DNA of 64,000 nt from an uncultured Armatimonadota bacterium (lineage in GTDB: Bacteria > Armatimonadota > Fimbriimonadia > Fimbriimonadales > Fimbriimonadaceae): assembly GCA_903833215.1 (NCBI GenBank), contig CAILEM010000082.1, positions 1-64,000 on the forward strand, written 5' to 3'. The notes beneath the pieces were generated by a model. It was not told the DNA's origin, searched no databases, and was given only the letters and a program-made list of their open reading frames with translations. This document shows positions 1 through 9,715 of the stretch, piece after piece. The first letter of the stretch is position 1, and each line of letters opens with the position of its first letter. The translations under genes and the position numbers were made by a program.

Positions 1-290
1 CGAAACAGCTCAAGGCACGAAGCAGCTTCATCGAATGAGTTTTGGAAGGTGTCAAACATCAAACTTCCCCGAGAGTCTTCCATACGGACCTATTATCATA
101 CTCAGGTCAGGTCAGATTCGGTATTCACCACTGTTAGGAAAGCCATCCGAAAGGGCCCAAGCCTGGAGGAGCGCCGCAAAAAACGAACTACTTCGATCCT
201 CAGGGAATGCAGTTCTAAGATTGCGCCCGCGACGGGTTCCGCAATGAATCAAGTTCCGTAACCCGAAGGTCTACATTGAATCTTGGGTTA
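1..290. other. Leading stretch with no supported gene
   Basis: Only two short overlapping reading frames of 70 codons occur here and neither shows a recognisable motif, signal or start context. I see no tRNA, terminator or repeat. The stretch lies downstream of the minus-strand esterase gene. Confidence 0.4.
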
Positions 291-1010
291 TCACTTCTGG
301 GCCATGATCTGCTTGAATCCAGCCTCTATCGCGTCGGCTAGGAGTCGGTAACCCTCTGCTGTTGGGTGTGTCCCATCTTCAGTCATGGTGCCTGGGTCAA
401 ACCCCACACTTGGATCTACTACTTCGATCTGCTTACCTTTCGCCTGCCACACCTTCGCAACCGCGTTGGCTGCGTCGTGAGTGGCTGTAATTAACCGCTT
501 GCCCCCGTTGCCAGTCTTCCACAGGCAAAGCGCCCAGACGATCTTAACGTTTGGAGCTACCGAGTAGATTTGGGCCAAACAATCGTTGTAGCGCTTCTCC
601 ATCTCGGGTTCATCCTTACCGTCGTTGGTGCCGAGGTGGAAGATGATCAGATCGGGTTTCCCTCGCTCCACAAACGCTGATGCTGGATGCTTTGGGCGGC
701 CAGCGACGACCGTACCCCCAACAAAGTCAAGTGTGGTCCAACCCGAATGGCCTTCATGCCGAGGTGATCTCATCCCCTCAGACTCGGTGGTTTGAGTCCC
801 GACGAAATGGAATTGATACCGGGGATAGAGATCTAGGTCAAACAACTCTCGATAGGCACCCTGCACCATTCCACTCCCAACAGTGATGGAATCGCCCATC
901 GGCATTATCTGAAGCATCTTCCGTGATGAGGCCCCGCCTCCACCGCAAGAGCAACAGAGTCCGCAAGCAAGCAGACCAGCAGCCGGTAGCAACGGATAGA
1001 ATAATCTCAC
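291..1010 (-). CDS. SGNH/GDSL-family lipoprotein esterase
   Basis: Predicted exported esterase of the SGNH hydrolase family, which removes acyl groups from sugars or lipids; its substrate cannot be read from sequence. The N-terminus is a hydrophobic signal ending in a Cys-rich stretch (LLACGLCC), read here as a lipobox, so it is probably a lipoprotein. Block I holds the nucleophile in MGDSITVGSG (Ser41), block III has GTND near residue 129, and block V has DGTHPTAEGY, supplying Asp and His. The 239-residue length fits one SGNH domain. It stands alone near the polysaccharide locus, so deacetylation of a surface glycan is a reasonable but untested guess. Confidence 0.85.
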   Translation of the reverse strand: MRLFYPLLPAAGLLACGLCCSCGGGGASSRKMLQIMPMGDSITVGSGMVQGAYRELFDLDLYPRYQFHFVGTQTTESEGMRSPRHEGHSGWTTLDFVGGTVVAGRPKHPASAFVERGKPDLIIFHLGTNDGKDEPEMEKRYNDCLAQIYSVAPNVKIVWALCLWKTGNGGKRLITATHDAANAVAKVWQAKGKQIEVVDPSVGFDPGTMTEDGTHPTAEGYRLLADAIEAGFKQIMAQK

Positions 1011-1041
1011 TCCGCTATTTTCGCTGGTTTCGAGTCGAATA

Positions 1042-1436
1042 TTCTATGGCAAGGGAACCGCAAAACCTTCATCCGCCATCCCGGAGTGACTTTCCATGCG
1101 CGACTTTCTAGCGACCACCATTACACTTGCACAGCCATGAATGCTTGTGTTCGACTTGCCCTCTGTAGGAGTCAATGGTCCGACGACCGAAGGTAAGCCC
1201 AATCATATCAGTTTTCAAGAGGCGACCTCCCGCGTGTGAGTCGTTGGTGTTACAGCGATCGGCAGACAGGCCGAAGTCTTTTCGATTCTCAGTCTTTTGG
1301 TAGTCACTACAGTCCTGATCCCGCACTCACATAAGCAAGTCGAGGTGTAGCATCTCTTGTCGTTTCCAGAATGCGATTCAACAAATCGTCGACCGAGCCC
1401 TGCCCAAAAGTACTCAGTCACCACTACCGCCGACAA
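1042..1436 (-). pseudogene. Decayed zinc-ribbon-repeat gene (frameshift and stop codons)
   Basis: This is a broken relative of the intact three-repeat protein at 11715-12311. One frame (1436 to 1215) encodes CLCECGIRTVVTTKRL, matching the second repeat of the intact protein. A second frame (1326 to 1108) encodes GGRLLKTDMIGLTFGRR and HKHSWLCKCNGG, matching its third repeat. Beyond the first stop codon the same frame continues as KVAHGKSLRDGG, another stop, then RFCGSLA, which aligns with KIASGKLLRNGG and RSCGCLA of the intact gene. At least one frameshift and two nonsense codons are therefore present, and several zinc-ligand cysteines are lost. Function is almost certainly gone. Confidence 0.75.
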
Positions 1437-1642
1437 GCCAGGATGCCTCAGGCTGGCCGCGAAGCCACCGCAGGGGATCCTTCACAAATCGTCCTCTCCC
1501 GGCGGTACATTTGGGCAACCAGAGCTAGAGGAAGGGATGGCATGACCCGCCCAAGACGGCGTGATCTCCGACCTGAGCGTTTTTCCCTCCGCCCTTGTGG
1601 CGGCCCGGCAGTGGGCCAGAGGATTCGCATACGCGGTTAATG

Positions 1643-3361
1643 CTAGCCACGCCGCGCGGTGAAAAGCGAACTAACTGCAGCCGTTATTTTAAAGACGAAC
1701 CAGTACAATATGAGCATTTGCGCAAGGTCTCGTACTATCCAGGTGAGATAGTAGATCTCAGAGTCGTGACTATTGAGAGAAAGAAACGCACCACAGATCG
1801 GATAAATATTTACTAATGCAGCAGGAGAGATACAAATAAATCTCCTCGGATCCAAAGAACCCTTCCGGCTCTTGTAAATCACGATGAATGAGTCAAACGT
1901 CGTGAACATGACTAGGCCGGCCAAGGCGAAAAGGGGAAAGAAGAGCAGGCCGTGAAGCAATAAGCCGACAACAAGAACATTTCCGGTTCTTCTAGCGACA
2001 AGATCTGGAGTTGCATACCGTTCGTCGTAAAAATAGTCAGCGAATGACTTCTGGTTGTACGCTAAATCCTTATTGACGCTTAAGCCCAACGCGGTAGTTA
2101 TTGGCGCTGGAAAGATCTGGATTACTTTTGTTACAGCAAGATTCTCAATATCTCGCTGCTCAACGGGCGAAATATCTTTCCCCCAATCAAGCATGAGATC
2201 GAGGAATTTAATGTCTATGAATCTTGACAGGATCTCATTGTGGACATAAATATCATTACCTTTCTTAGTCTCGAGGCGAGCCCGTGCATTCTCAAGCTCG
2301 CTTTTCTTCGACATGCTCTCGACGGTCGTCTGAATTAGCTGTACTGCCGTGGTCTTATGTCTGGTCGCCCTAGCTACGACAACTGCAGTTGCTAGGTCAG
2401 CTACCACCGGCATAAGTAGCATTGCAATTACGGAAAATATGAGGACGCGCCGGAGCCCCTTTCCGGTTATGGGCCTGATCCCTAGAATAGCCCCAAGCAA
2501 CGCCCACACACCGAGGTTAACTATCGGCAAAGCCATGAGCGCTCTACCGTTCAGCCCCATGCCCAGGACAACAACGATGCCGAATTGTAAGAGGAGAAAT
2601 GGTTTCGAGCGACTGTTCCCTTCCTCTTCGCTGAATAAATGGCGGGCGAGAATCAGGAATGGGGCGAATTGGAGGGGCATAAACCCTTGGGCGAGACGTG
2701 TGAGCGTTACATCATCATGGTGCACCTTTTCAAACAACACACCAGTTGCAAGCATGTACACGGTTGCTAGTGCTCCGACTGCGCCCATCATCCACAGCTG
2801 CTGATCTGTCGGGCTACGAAAGACGCACAGCGGCTCAAAAACCCTGGTGCTCAAGATGTGGCTCATCCTAGCCAGCGTCTTGGAGCTTGAATAGATGAGG
2901 TATGAGATGGCAAGTGTAAACCCGCCGACCGCCGCGAGCGCAAAACTTTGGGCCGGCACTGCGAGGTTGTAGGTTAGCGGCTGCAACTCCTGTGTCTTGG
3001 CCAATAGCGGCAAAATCATGTAGCTCGCCACGTACAACATGATTGAGATGACTGGTATCGGGTGTTGCTTAGCCGTCCCAGTGCGAAATACCAACCAAAT
3101 CACAATGAACGGGCAGGTCAAACAGATCAAAACGCAAAGAAAATTGGCTAGGGTCGACTCAATACCGAGTTGCACTATCCCTGACAGAAACATCACTCCA
3201 ACGCCGAGTTGTTGCAGTCGAAGCCAAACCCTGCGCGAGACGGGCAAATCGGCCGTGGACACCTGTAAACGCTGAATTGGGGCCATAGTCTTCATATCAG
3301 ATTTGGTCGACTTCGTTTTGAGTCTGAGATCGCGCGTCATGGCAATACTCAGACGACACAA
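1643..3361 (-). CDS. Polytopic membrane protein, polysaccharide polymerase-like
   Basis: A 572-residue protein with about eleven hydrophobic segments, in two blocks (roughly residues 50-330 and 450-560) split by a large hydrophilic loop of about 110 residues. This topology resembles Wzy/O-antigen polymerases and oligosaccharide-repeat-unit polymerases, which join glycan repeat units at the outer face of the inner membrane. The position next to Wza and Wzc homologues supports that role, but the family has little sequence conservation and I see no diagnostic motif. The start is unsettled: GTG at 3361, ATG at 3340 or ATG at 3295 are all possible and none has a clear ribosome binding site. Confidence 0.7.
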   Translation of the reverse strand: MCRLSIAMTRDLRLKTKSTKSDMKTMAPIQRLQVSTADLPVSRRVWLRLQQLGVGVMFLSGIVQLGIESTLANFLCVLICLTCPFIVIWLVFRTGTAKQHPIPVISIMLYVASYMILPLLAKTQELQPLTYNLAVPAQSFALAAVGGFTLAISYLIYSSSKTLARMSHILSTRVFEPLCVFRSPTDQQLWMMGAVGALATVYMLATGVLFEKVHHDDVTLTRLAQGFMPLQFAPFLILARHLFSEEEGNSRSKPFLLLQFGIVVVLGMGLNGRALMALPIVNLGVWALLGAILGIRPITGKGLRRVLIFSVIAMLLMPVVADLATAVVVARATRHKTTAVQLIQTTVESMSKKSELENARARLETKKGNDIYVHNEILSRFIDIKFLDLMLDWGKDISPVEQRDIENLAVTKVIQIFPAPITTALGLSVNKDLAYNQKSFADYFYDERYATPDLVARRTGNVLVVGLLLHGLLFFPLFALAGLVMFTTFDSFIVIYKSRKGSLDPRRFICISPAALVNIYPICGAFLSLNSHDSEIYYLTWIVRDLAQMLILYWFVFKITAAVSSLFTARRG

Positions 3362-4679
3362 ACGCGGGAGTAGCGATGCAGCATGTCATACCAGGCCTCG
3401 CATATCTGCCAACCGGCTTACCACGCGAAGAACCCAGCCATTAGCCAGAAGACTTTCTTCATCGCAAAGTATACCGATGCGTGCGTGCTTAAGGCCGTCG
3501 CGATATCCTTAACAGGGCCTTCGGAGGGCAAACACTACGCTAGATCAGTCCACTTTATACAGATACGCACTACATAAATGACCAGCAGGCACAGCATAAA
3601 TCAGATAGGTCATATACGAATTGAACGTGCAATCGACAGTTCGCCAAGTTCTTAACCAAAGGCAAGCACATATCCATAGCTTCATGAGCAGGACCACCCA
3701 ATTAAGTGGCTACATGGGTAAGTAATGATGAGGCTCTCCCTTTGCGACACGACCTATCGGTTTCCGTGGGGCGATTTTTGCAGCGTCAATCCAGATTGGA
3801 AGCAAACCATAAGAATCCATAGGATTCGATCCGCAGTTTGCCCGGGGCAATGACAACGCGATTACACAATGGTAGCCACCCGTCACCGCCTCCAAGAAAT
3901 CCCACGACCTGCGCTCCACCTTCTATTGCTCCCAGCGCAACCTAAACCAAATGTGTTGATTTGCCTGAAGTCGAAAACAGAATCAACATATGGTCTTGCA
4001 TTGCAATCGCGCCCACCACGTGTGAAAAACTTTGTCAAATCTGGCTTCGTTGCCGACGCAGGTCAGGTGAGGCGGATCGGATAAAGCCATTGTTGGAAAA
4101 CGACCACGATCATCACGAAAGCTCCCCGTCCACTCTCCGGCGATATGCATCGCATCAGCCATGCTTGTCACCGTATCCAGTCACAGGGCCATCTCCACCT
4201 CTTGTACAGATTATCGTCAAGCGCTCAGCAACGATCACCGTCTCTCGCAGCATTTCCTTACAACTTCTGCACAACTGTAGTCACGCCGAGGCCTCCCGAA
4301 ATGAATACTGAAGAACGTCCGAAATCACAGACCAATACCATCCACATCAGGATCAAACATACAGTCCTCCAATTATAAACTTCCAGCAGACCTCGATAGG
4401 TTGTACCACCTTCAGGTGGTCACAATGACACATTCCCGTTGTATCTGATGAAGCAGATCAATGGCGAAAACGCAATTCATAAAGTCAATGGAACCCATAA
4501 TCCAGTTCCTATTAAGTGCCTTTGGATAAAGCCCGCGTCAAGCCTAGCAATTCGACTTTGTACCTAATAGACCTCAATCGGCCCAAAGCTCTTTGTGGTT
4601 CACAGTTTTCTTGAGGTGCATAGGTATTATTAGCGGCACGAGCCGCACTTCGTGGCCTTTACGGAGTCCCCAAGAAACA
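3362..4679. other. 1.3-kb stretch without a convincing gene
   Basis: Frames here are all short (at most 116 codons), overlap on both strands and carry no motif I recognise. A small perfect inverted repeat, ACCACC-TTCA-GGTGGT, lies at 4405-4420. The stretch separates the minus-strand polymerase-like gene from the plus-strand export gene and must hold the promoter of the latter. It may contain decayed coding sequence, as the region left of the polymerase does, but I cannot identify any. Confidence 0.4.
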
Positions 4680-5828
4680 ATGAGTCTATTCGCGTCACTT
4701 GCCTACATACTCTTGCCTGGTATTTTGGTGCACTCGCAAGCAACCTCTCCTCAAGGGGCTTACCGGCTTGAACCTGAAGATGTAATTTCGATTACGGTGC
4801 TTCGGCATCCAGAGTTCACTTCCGAATACATCATTCCGCCCAATGGAACGCTCGACATGCCGTTTGGCGGAACAGTAAAGGTTACTGGCCACACGGTTTC
4901 TGACCTGGCGGTGGAGTTGACAACAATGCTGAAAAAGCGATTGTTGAAGCCAGAAGTTTCGGTGTCGTTGAAATCACTCCGTATTCGGCGGTTTTATGTT
5001 GTGGGCGACGTAAAGTTATCGGGCGTATACGACCTAAAACCCAATTGGGGTGTTGCTGAAAGCCTTAGCATGGCTGGCGGCTTGCTGCCAGATATCCAGC
5101 AGAAAGATGTACAGGTCACCCTTGAGCACGTCGCAACAGGTCAGAAGCTGACTCTGCCACTTGATGAAGCCCTTCGAAAGTCCACGGATCCTGACCTGAA
5201 GATCCAGACTGGAGATGTACTTCGGTTGGAGTCCATCGCAACCTTCCCAATCTACGTGACGGGCAAAGTCAAGCTTCCCGGTATGTATCGTATGAGGATC
5301 GACTCTACCGACCTGATGGCTGCAATCGCCCAGGCAGGTGGCGCGGCGGACGATGCATCGATTCGAAGGGTACGAGTCATTCATGTGGATGGAGCAGAGG
5401 AAGTTGCCGACCTAGTTCCCGCTCTGCGCAACGGTGATTCAACGAAGCTCCCCAAACTGCGATCAGGAGACATGATTGTCGTCCCAGAGCTGACTGAAAA
5501 ATTTGCCGTCCTTGGCTACGTCACCAAACCAGGTCCGTTCGCCATTCCTAATGGCGAGACGTACCATCTTGCCGATGCGGTTGCCCTTGCTGGCGGAACC
5601 GTTGAAAGGGGCCGTATCGCACGTATTGCACTTCTCAGACTGGTCAATGGCAAAGAAGACAAACGAGTTTATGACCTTGGGAAATTCATTCACAAGGGTG
5701 ATGCTTCGCAGAATCCAGTTTTGCTTCCCGGTGACGTCATCTACGTCCCTGAGACAAACAAAGTAGACATCAAGACCATCCTTACCGGCTTACAAACCGC
5801 AGCGATCACCTACTTCTATACCAAGTAG
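4680..5828 (+). CDS. Wza-type polysaccharide export protein (SLBB domains)
   Basis: Outer-membrane/periplasmic polysaccharide export protein of the Wza/BexD family, which forms the channel for capsule or exopolysaccharide. I place the start at ATG 4680, giving the signal peptide MSLFASLAYILLPGILVHSQA; the upstream in-frame extension looks noncoding. The polysaccharide-export domain follows (YRLEPEDVISITVLRHPEF, about residues 30-110). Soluble ligand-binding beta-grasp repeats come next, marked by FYVVGDVKLSGVYDL, IYVTGKVKLPGMYRM and FAVLGYVTKPGPFAI. No lipobox is visible, unlike E. coli Wza. The next gene, its co-polymerase/kinase partner, starts 3 nt after this stop, so the two are surely cotranscribed. 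Confidence 0.92.
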   Translation: MSLFASLAYILLPGILVHSQATSPQGAYRLEPEDVISITVLRHPEFTSEYIIPPNGTLDMPFGGTVKVTGHTVSDLAVELTTMLKKRLLKPEVSVSLKSLRIRRFYVVGDVKLSGVYDLKPNWGVAESLSMAGGLLPDIQQKDVQVTLEHVATGQKLTLPLDEALRKSTDPDLKIQTGDVLRLESIATFPIYVTGKVKLPGMYRMRIDSTDLMAAIAQAGGAADDASIRRVRVIHVDGAEEVADLVPALRNGDSTKLPKLRSGDMIVVPELTEKFAVLGYVTKPGPFAIPNGETYHLADAVALAGGTVERGRIARIALLRLVNGKEDKRVYDLGKFIHKGDASQNPVLLPGDVIYVPETNKVDIKTILTGLQTAAITYFYTK

Positions 5829-5831
5829 AAG

Positions 5832-8147
5832 TTGGCCAATTCCACTCAACCCATGAAGACCCCAAAACCATCTGAAGGTATTTCCATTCAGGCAAGCGAT
5901 GCCCTTCTGACTGACGATTCGTCGGAGTTAGGCTTTCAAAATTTTACGGCACTTATACGCCGGAGAGCTTCGGTAATTGGCCTTACAACCGCCATAGTGT
6001 TTTTCTCAATTGCCTTCTTTACCATGATCCAGATGCGGGTCTTTGAGGCAACCACGAAACTCGTCGTTGCCCCTAAGGGCTCAGGCTCCGGTGGTGGGGC
6101 AGACGACAGTATCCTCTCCAGTCTGGCTTCACTCCGACAAGGTCGAACGGTCGAAACTCAGGTTGAAATTATCAACAGCCGCGACCTCTTGGATACCGCG
6201 TTTAAGAAATTCAGCGCAAGCGAGCAAAAGGAAGGATTTAAGTCGAACACAGTCCTGGACAGAATTCTTCCGAAAAGTTCAACCGAAGCCGAAACGCCTA
6301 CAGCACCGTTGTGGTCATACGATATCAAAAGCCGACCAGACACTGACGTCATCACAATTACGGCGAGGTCTTATCGTAAGCAGCTTGCCGCGGATTTCGC
6401 AAATGCCATTGCAGATACCTATCTAGAAGAAGACAAACGTCGTAACAGTCGAGCAACGTCTTTGGCGAGAGAATACGTTGAGCGCGAAAAGGAAATTTCG
6501 CAAACCGAACTTTCAGGTGCCACAAAAAATCTACAGAGATTCAAGGAGAAGACCGGGCTCATCGCGCCAGAGCAGCAAGTCAGCGAGCTTGCCCATATTG
6601 AGGTTGAGCTTCAGAGTTCTCTTGATACCGCTCGGTCCGACGCCCTAGCTGCTGAAAAGCAGTTAGCAAATGGCAGACAGCGACTTCGAACCCTAAGTCC
6701 TGAAATTGACTTTCAGAAGACCATCGCTGAGAATCCTGAGATCACTCTTATCCGAGCGCAAATCGTCGAATTGCAGGGCAAGTTAACCGATCTATTGACG
6801 GAATTCACCAAGGATTCTCCTGAAGTAACGCAGGCTCGCCAACAATTGGAAGCCGAGAATCAGGCACTTCGGCGACTCTCGCGCACAGTAGTTGTTGATC
6901 AAGTCAAAGCGTCAAACCCTCTTGTCGAAAAACTGGCCGAAGACTTTGCCGATCAAACTGCCGAACTCATTTTGGCAAAGGTCAAAGTGGACTCCCTTCA
7001 GAGCCAGCTCACCAGCACGAAGCAGTTCCTTCGCAAGTATCCGCAAGAAGAACGTGAATTCGCAGAACTCCAACAGCACGTAGACGTTCTCACGCGAACC
7101 TTCAACATGTTGTCGGATCGCTACTACGCACTTCTTATTGAAGAGCGGTCGAGCTTACCGAGTGGTTTCGTAGCTGAGAAAGCCCGAACACCACGATTCC
7201 ACACGTCTCCGAAAGTCGGACTTAGCCTCGTTTTCGGAATGCTGTTTGCATGCGCTTGCGGCTTAGGCTTAGCATCCCTGTTCGAAAAGCTTGATACGAA
7301 ACTTCACCAGCCAGAAGACGCAGAGCGAATCACCAACTTGCCCGCTCTTGCCTTCATTCCTGAAGCAACTTCGACTGCAGAAAGGTTGGTCATCGGTGAA
7401 GCTCAGCCAAGCCACTCGTTTATCGAAAGTTTCCGCCTGCTGAGAAACAACATATCATTTGCAGCACCCGACAGAGAGATGAGCCTTATTGCTGTGACCA
7501 GTGCTGGCAAGGGAGAAGGAAAGTCTACGGTGTCCTTTAACCTCGCCGTTGCTATGGCCATGGACGGCAAAAAGGTGCTCTTGGTCGACGCTGACCTTCG
7601 ACGTCCAACGATTCATAAGTGGGCAGGCGTTGCCAACGAGCCTGGACTTACCTCGGTCACTCGCGGGATCATGACGACTGAACAAGCCATGCATACCACC
7701 CAATGGGAAGGTCTCAAGATCCTTTCCTCGGGTGCACTGCCTCCTGACCCAACCGAGTTCTTGAACTCTCAGAAGACTCGAGGAATTTTTGCCAGCATGC
7801 GGTCGGAGTTTGATGTGGTCATCGTCGACGCTCCTCCTTGTACAGGATTGAGCGACATGCAGGTCATCAGCACCATGGTTGACGGCGTCGTCGTCGTGGT
7901 ATCGCTCGACGCCACTTCGAGGCCAATGATTCACGCAACGATGCGATTGCTGCGACAGGCGGGCGCACCATTGATCGGTATGGTGCTCAACCGAATGAAG
8001 CACTCGAACCGTGGCTACTACGGCTACTATGGCTACTACGGGTACTACGGCTACTATGGCTACAGTGCTTACGAAGAAGACGATCCTGCCGACGGCACGA
8101 AGAAAGTCAAACGACGCAAGAAGAGCAATGGTGGCGGCAAAGCATAG
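5832..8147 (+). CDS. Wzc-type polysaccharide co-polymerase and bacterial tyrosine kinase
   Basis: Inner-membrane polysaccharide co-polymerase fused to a BY-kinase that autophosphorylates its C-terminal tyrosines to cycle chain-length control and export. The Wzz-type N-terminal domain and first membrane segment lie at about 35-65, a long coiled-coil periplasmic region at 200-430, and the second membrane segment near 465-485. The kinase has Walker A (SAGKGEGKST), Walker A' (LLVDADLRRP) and Walker B (VVIVDAPP). The tail holds a Gly-Tyr-Tyr run from a 9-bp tandem repeat, then an acidic and a Lys/Arg-rich end. The TTG start at 5832 follows wza by 3 nt; ATG at 5853 is an alternative. A strong terminator follows at 8219. 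Confidence 0.93.
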   Translation: MANSTQPMKTPKPSEGISIQASDALLTDDSSELGFQNFTALIRRRASVIGLTTAIVFFSIAFFTMIQMRVFEATTKLVVAPKGSGSGGGADDSILSSLASLRQGRTVETQVEIINSRDLLDTAFKKFSASEQKEGFKSNTVLDRILPKSSTEAETPTAPLWSYDIKSRPDTDVITITARSYRKQLAADFANAIADTYLEEDKRRNSRATSLAREYVEREKEISQTELSGATKNLQRFKEKTGLIAPEQQVSELAHIEVELQSSLDTARSDALAAEKQLANGRQRLRTLSPEIDFQKTIAENPEITLIRAQIVELQGKLTDLLTEFTKDSPEVTQARQQLEAENQALRRLSRTVVVDQVKASNPLVEKLAEDFADQTAELILAKVKVDSLQSQLTSTKQFLRKYPQEEREFAELQQHVDVLTRTFNMLSDRYYALLIEERSSLPSGFVAEKARTPRFHTSPKVGLSLVFGMLFACACGLGLASLFEKLDTKLHQPEDAERITNLPALAFIPEATSTAERLVIGEAQPSHSFIESFRLLRNNISFAAPDREMSLIAVTSAGKGEGKSTVSFNLAVAMAMDGKKVLLVDADLRRPTIHKWAGVANEPGLTSVTRGIMTTEQAMHTTQWEGLKILSSGALPPDPTEFLNSQKTRGIFASMRSEFDVVIVDAPPCTGLSDMQVISTMVDGVVVVVSLDATSRPMIHATMRLLRQAGAPLIGMVLNRMKHSNRGYYGYYGYYGYYGYYGYSAYEEDDPADGTKKVKRRKKSNGGGKA
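8013..8063 (+). repeat. 9-bp tandem repeat encoding Gly-Tyr-Tyr
   Basis: Five near-identical units GGCTACTAC/T, plus a partial sixth, lie in frame inside the kinase tail. Each adds two tyrosines, the expected autophosphorylation sites. Units differ only at the last base, apart from one G for C. Such a repeat can change copy number by slippage without breaking the frame. Confidence 0.9.
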
Positions 8148-8218
8148 GCAATCCCGTATTGTCTACAACGAACACGGCCAAAAGGCGCCAAACGTGCTTC
8201 GACTCCAATTGAAATGTC

Positions 8219-8254
8219 CAGGGCCTTTTAGATCTGCTAGAGGGCCCTGTTTTA
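8219..8254 (+). terminator. Rho-independent terminator after the kinase gene
   Basis: Perfect 7-bp arms CAGGGCC (8219-8225) and GGCCCTG (8243-8249) are followed directly by TTTTATT. It lies 72 nt after the kinase stop and ends the wza-wzc transcript. Confidence 0.85.
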
Positions 8255-8425
8255 TTGCAGTCCTTTGGGTTGATCTGCGAACGGTGTCCTCACGCTCACT
8301 CAATATCTCGGCAAAGAACTTCGCGGCTAAAATCGTTTGTGTCATACTAGGCCAGACTTCATCCCATCCGGCCGTAATCCACCCCAAAAGCCGGGCTAGG
8401 CTCTTCTGCTGCTTGAATATGCATT

Positions 8426-9541
8426 ATGAGTGAAACACTAACTTCGGAGGATCCCAGGACTGCTACTGCTTTACCTCCTGTTGATATCTCCTCGTCGGAT
8501 CTCTCAAATCTCGATTTACTGAGAACAATCGCGGTCGGCCTCGTCTTTGCACGACATTTGCTGGACGTTGCACATAACCCGACAAACGCGATTTTTTACC
8601 CTCAGGCTCTAGGGATTCTGGGTGTTCTGTTGTTCTTCGTGCATACCACGCTCGTGTTAATGATGTCGATGGACAGACACGGCAGCTTAGGTAAAGGGTT
8701 CACTTGGGCAGCTTTCTCTTCTTTCATGGTGCGGCGCGTGTTCCGCATCTATCCCCTGAGCATCATTACAGTCTTAATTACCTTCTTCGTGCTATTTCCC
8801 CTGTCGCTTTACCCGCACACAAGTCCGACAATAAGGCAATTAGTTTCGAATCTACTTCTGACACAAAACCTAACACATTCTAGGTCGGTCATCGGACCAC
8901 TTTGGAGCCTACCGCTCGAAGTCCAGATGTACCTTTTCCTACCGTTTCTCTACATAGCGGCAAACAGGTGGGGCTATAGGTTCCTAATGCTTGTAGTTTG
9001 GCCCGTGAGTGTGGTTTTGGGGCTCATCACCTACCGGTTCCACCTAAACCAGCAGATTACCGCCTATGCACCGTGCTTTATCCCGGGCGCAATTGCCTTT
9101 GATCTGCTCAGACGACGAGAGCGCCGTGCCCTTCCATTTTGGGTGCTCCCGGCGGGAATATTCGTTTTGGCCATACTGTATATGGCTGCTGTGAAGCGCT
9201 ACTCGGCCATTTACGTATTTGGCTTTCCAGTCTGTCTAGCACTGGGGTTGCTCCTCACGCACGTCAAGGAGATACCACCGCGCTTTGCGAAGCTTAAAAT
9301 ACTCTTCAAGACGATCGCCAAGTACAGCTATGGGTTCTACCTATTCCACGACATATTTATCTCTATTGTGTTCTACCACTGCCCTTGGCTCCCGTTGGCA
9401 GCAAGGCTGCCTGTCACACTTCTCCTAACTGGGATTACTTCATACATCGGTTACCAGCTGATAGAGGCGCCTTTGATCAGAGTGGGATCACGAGTCGCTT
9501 CGTCAGTAGATTCGCGGTGGCACCCAGCGCGCATCAGCTAG
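8426..9541 (+). CDS. Acyltransferase 3 family membrane protein (OafA/YrhL-like)
   Basis: Integral membrane acyltransferase of family 3, which moves acetyl or other acyl groups onto sugars of surface polysaccharides. After a hydrophilic N-terminus of about 25 residues it has around ten hydrophobic segments. It carries the family's early LDLLRTIAVGLVFARH motif, with His at the end of the first helix, and a MVRRVFRIYPL motif near residue 105. The 371-residue length is typical without an added SGNH domain. It lies downstream of the wzc terminator, so it probably has its own promoter, but its place in the locus suggests the exported glycan as substrate. Confidence 0.88.
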   Translation: MSETLTSEDPRTATALPPVDISSSDLSNLDLLRTIAVGLVFARHLLDVAHNPTNAIFYPQALGILGVLLFFVHTTLVLMMSMDRHGSLGKGFTWAAFSSFMVRRVFRIYPLSIITVLITFFVLFPLSLYPHTSPTIRQLVSNLLLTQNLTHSRSVIGPLWSLPLEVQMYLFLPFLYIAANRWGYRFLMLVVWPVSVVLGLITYRFHLNQQITAYAPCFIPGAIAFDLLRRRERRALPFWVLPAGIFVLAILYMAAVKRYSAIYVFGFPVCLALGLLLTHVKEIPPRFAKLKILFKTIAKYSYGFYLFHDIFISIVFYHCPWLPLAARLPVTLLLTGITSYIGYQLIEAPLIRVGSRVASSVDSRWHPARIS

Positions 9542-9715
9542 GGGCTAAGTGGTCCGGTCTCGCTTAAGTCGGACCAAGTTCCGTATGCGGTTCCTAGTAG
9601 GATTCAGGCGCTCACCCGCTGCAAGTGTCCGGATGCCTTCCGCGGCCTGGTCGTCGCTGGTTTTCGCGCTGGCCACTCGGGACAGACGGGGCCTGAGGAA
9701 TATTGAACGTAGGAC

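Noticed and set aside
1371-1640. An 89-codon plus-strand frame
   Set aside because: Basic, Arg-rich composition typical of noise in GC-rich noncoding DNA, partly opposite the decayed zinc-ribbon gene.
3362-4679. Small genes in the gap before wza
   Set aside because: Candidate frames overlap on both strands, lack motifs and show no start context, so none is supported.
4593-4679. N-terminal extension of the Wza-type protein
   Set aside because: The signal peptide begins at ATG 4680; the extension would place it 29 residues inside the protein.
7455-8003. A 182-codon minus-strand frame
   Set aside because: It is a shadow of the Walker motifs region of the Wzc-type kinase.
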